Below, one piece after another: positions 33,408 to 34,591 of a DNA stretch of 34,591 nt (positions are counted from its first letter, which is position 1; each line of letters opens with the position of its first letter). The notes beneath the pieces are model-generated. The model did no database searches and was not told the origin of the DNA. It saw nothing but the letters and a program-made list of their open reading frames with translations. Location: assembly GCA_028280735.1 (NCBI GenBank), contig JANQLH010000064.1, forward strand, positions 1 to 34,591. The letters run 5' to 3'. A program made the position numbers and the translations under genes. This DNA comes from SAR324 cluster bacterium (lineage in GTDB: Bacteria; SAR324; XYD2-FULL-50-16).

Positions 33408-33680
33408 AATTTAGGAATTTTGATGTAGGATTTAGGACTTTTGCCCGGCTCTATGGGGAAAAATGACCTGAGGACCAAAACTAAACAATTTGCCTTAAGA
33501 GTAATAGTGAAGGCGGGCTTAGGAAAAGCGGCCGGTGGATTCTCTATTGTGTGAATCCAATGAGCGGCGGCAATTCTGAAAGCCTCGATAAAGACGACAA
33601 GAAAAGGAAACGTAAAACAATAAAATACATCGAAATCTGAAGCACCAAAATCCTAAATCAGAATTCATAAATCCAAAATT
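33408..33680. mobile_element. 273-bp element with 7-bp-periodic inverted ends between hcp and clpV
   Basis: The left end (33408-33443) reads in 7-base steps GGAATTT, TGATGTA, GGATTTA, GGACTTT. The right end (33646-33680) reads CAAAATC, CTAAATC, AGAATTC, ATAAATC, CAAAATT, and is an imperfect reverse complement of the left. The interior holds a decayed four-helix-bundle frame. The right end stops five bases before the clpV ATG. Confidence 0.5.
33453..33623 (+). pseudogene. Decayed, internally deleted four-helix-bundle (S23/IVP-like) gene
   Basis: One frame runs from ATG 33453 to TAA 33621, interrupted by TGA at 33552 and 33561. Its N-terminal part reads MGKNDLRTKTKQFALRVI, resembling the DLR-RTK-FALRVI start of many four-helix-bundle (S23/IVP) proteins. 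Its C-terminal part, in the same frame, reads AILKASIKTTRKGN, resembling their terminal SIKTA-K helix. The core carrying the LRSGTS-ANY motif is missing, so about 60-70 residues seem deleted. Similarity was judged by eye from memory of the family. Confidence 0.5.
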
Positions 33681-33685
33681 GAATC

Positions 33686-34591
33686 ATGAAAATCGAACTC
33701 GACTCCCTGGTAAAGAAACTTAACAAAGTATGCATGCAGGCCATGCAAAAGGCTGCGGAACTATGTGTGTCCAACACGAATTATAATGTGGAAGTGGAAC
33801 ATTTGATTCTGCGATTGCTGGAACAGCCTGATACCGACATTGCCGCCATTCTGGACTATTTCAAAATCAGTCAGGAAAAACCGATCAATCAATGTTCCGG
33901 ATCGATCGACCGATTAAAACGCGGTAATTCAAGGACACCGGCCATGTCTCCGCATATTGTCACCCTTCTCCAAGAAGCCTGGATGGCATCGTCCATGAAA
34001 TTGGGCAAAGGTCAGATCCGATCAGGGGCTATTCTGATCGGATTACTTAATGATGCAACCTTGAGAGGAGTAATTCTTGAGTCGATCCCTGTTTTACTCC
34101 AGGTTCCATTGAAAAAGCTCACTGAAGATTACAATAAAATCGTCAGGTATTCCAAAGAATCCGGTTATAAATCAGAAGCCGGTGCAGAGCAAACCGAGTC
34201 AGAAGTCAATCCGTTTCCTGATGATGCAACAGAACATTCCGAAACCCTGGATCTTTATACCGTAAATATCACCAAAAAGGCCAAGGATGGTGAAATAGAT
34301 CCCGTGGAGGGAAGGGATAGGGAAATCAGACAGATTATCGATATTCTCATGAGACGTCGACAAAACAACCCGATTCTGACCGGAGACGCAGGCGTCGGCA
34401 AAACGGCTATCGTAGAAGGTTTTGCCTTGAAGGTGGTGAGTGGTGACGTTCCACCCGCCTTAAAAGATGTTTCTGTCAGAATGCTTGACCTGGGACTACT
34501 TCAGGCTGGAGCCGGTGTCAAGGGGGAATTCGAACAGCGCTTAAAAGATGTGGTGAATGAAGTGAAAGCGTCACCTACTCCGATTATATTG
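33686..34591 (+). CDS. clpV: T6SS sheath-recycling AAA+ ATPase ClpV, N-terminal part (3' truncated by window edge)
   Basis: The 302 residues in the window open with a Clp N-domain (LVKKLNKVCMQAMQKAAELC, then VEHLILRLLEQ), which in ClpV grasps TssC of the contracted sheath. Residues from about 195 start the first AAA+ module: DPVEGRDREIRQIIDILMRRRQNNPIL, Walker A GDAGVGKT (K239), and LDLGLLQAGAGVKGEFEQRL. The second module lies beyond the edge. The N-domain and the position after hcp in a tss operon favour ClpV over ClpB. No Shine-Dalgarno precedes the ATG, because the end of the 273-bp element ends five bases upstream; its insertion may have removed the native site. Confidence 0.92.
   Translation, partial: MKIELDSLVKKLNKVCMQAMQKAAELCVSNTNYNVEVEHLILRLLEQPDTDIAAILDYFKISQEKPINQCSGSIDRLKRGNSRTPAMSPHIVTLLQEAWMASSMKLGKGQIRSGAILIGLLNDATLRGVILESIPVLLQVPLKKLTEDYNKIVRYSKESGYKSEAGAEQTESEVNPFPDDATEHSETLDLYTVNITKKAKDGEIDPVEGRDREIRQIIDILMRRRQNNPILTGDAGVGKTAIVEGFALKVVSGDVPPALKDVSVRMLDLGLLQAGAGVKGEFEQRLKDVVNEVKASPTPIIL

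Overview
The window looks like a chromosomal segment from a Gram-negative, moderate-GC bacterium. It encodes outer-membrane proteins (a PldA C-terminus and a second small barrel), a type VI secretion system (T6SS) and a tungstate ABC importer. The DHH phosphoesterase subfamily, the four-helix-bundle cassettes and the imperfect-palindrome intergenic repeats suggest Desulfobacterota (Desulfobacterales-like). That assignment is an inference from family resemblance, not a search result.

Left part (1-8306): the C-terminal half of outer-membrane phospholipase A, a small beta-barrel protein and a metallophosphoesterase on the plus strand. Then come a DHH phosphoesterase, a ferritin-like/receiver fusion and an OsmC-type peroxidase on the minus strand, and pyruvate phosphate dikinase on plus. 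Two dispersed intergenic repeats lie here.

Middle (8307-23517): a HAD-IIA phosphatase-like gene followed by sn-glycerol-1-phosphate dehydrogenase, the same pairing as araL-araM of Bacillus. Next are a convergent nitroreductase, a six-TM poly-HAMP chemoreceptor, a KAS III-like condensing enzyme, an EamA permease, a pterin carbinolamine dehydratase, a HTH-PBP regulator with tupABC (one tungstate uptake unit), and a polytopic membrane protein ending in an EEP (endonuclease/exonuclease/phosphatase) domain.

Right part (23518-34591): trmN6-like methyltransferase, then a tandem pair of near-identical four-helix-bundle (S23/IVP-like) genes, each framed by inverted arrays of 7-bp AT-rich units, and an NnrU-family membrane protein. 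The T6SS follows as two divergent blocks around a 958-bp AT-rich spacer. On minus is tssC2-hcp2, a second sheath-large-subunit and tube-protein pair with no tssB. On plus is tssA-tssB-tssC1-hcp1-clpV, continuing past the window. Between hcp1 and clpV sits a 273-bp element with the same 7-bp-periodic inverted ends and a decayed four-helix-bundle reading frame.

The most interesting leads are (1) four-helix-bundle genes behaving as heptamer-bounded cassettes, two intact and one decayed, and (2) the orphan TssC2-Hcp2 pair. A natural filled-site/empty-site comparison for a 67-bp palindromic insertion comes next.
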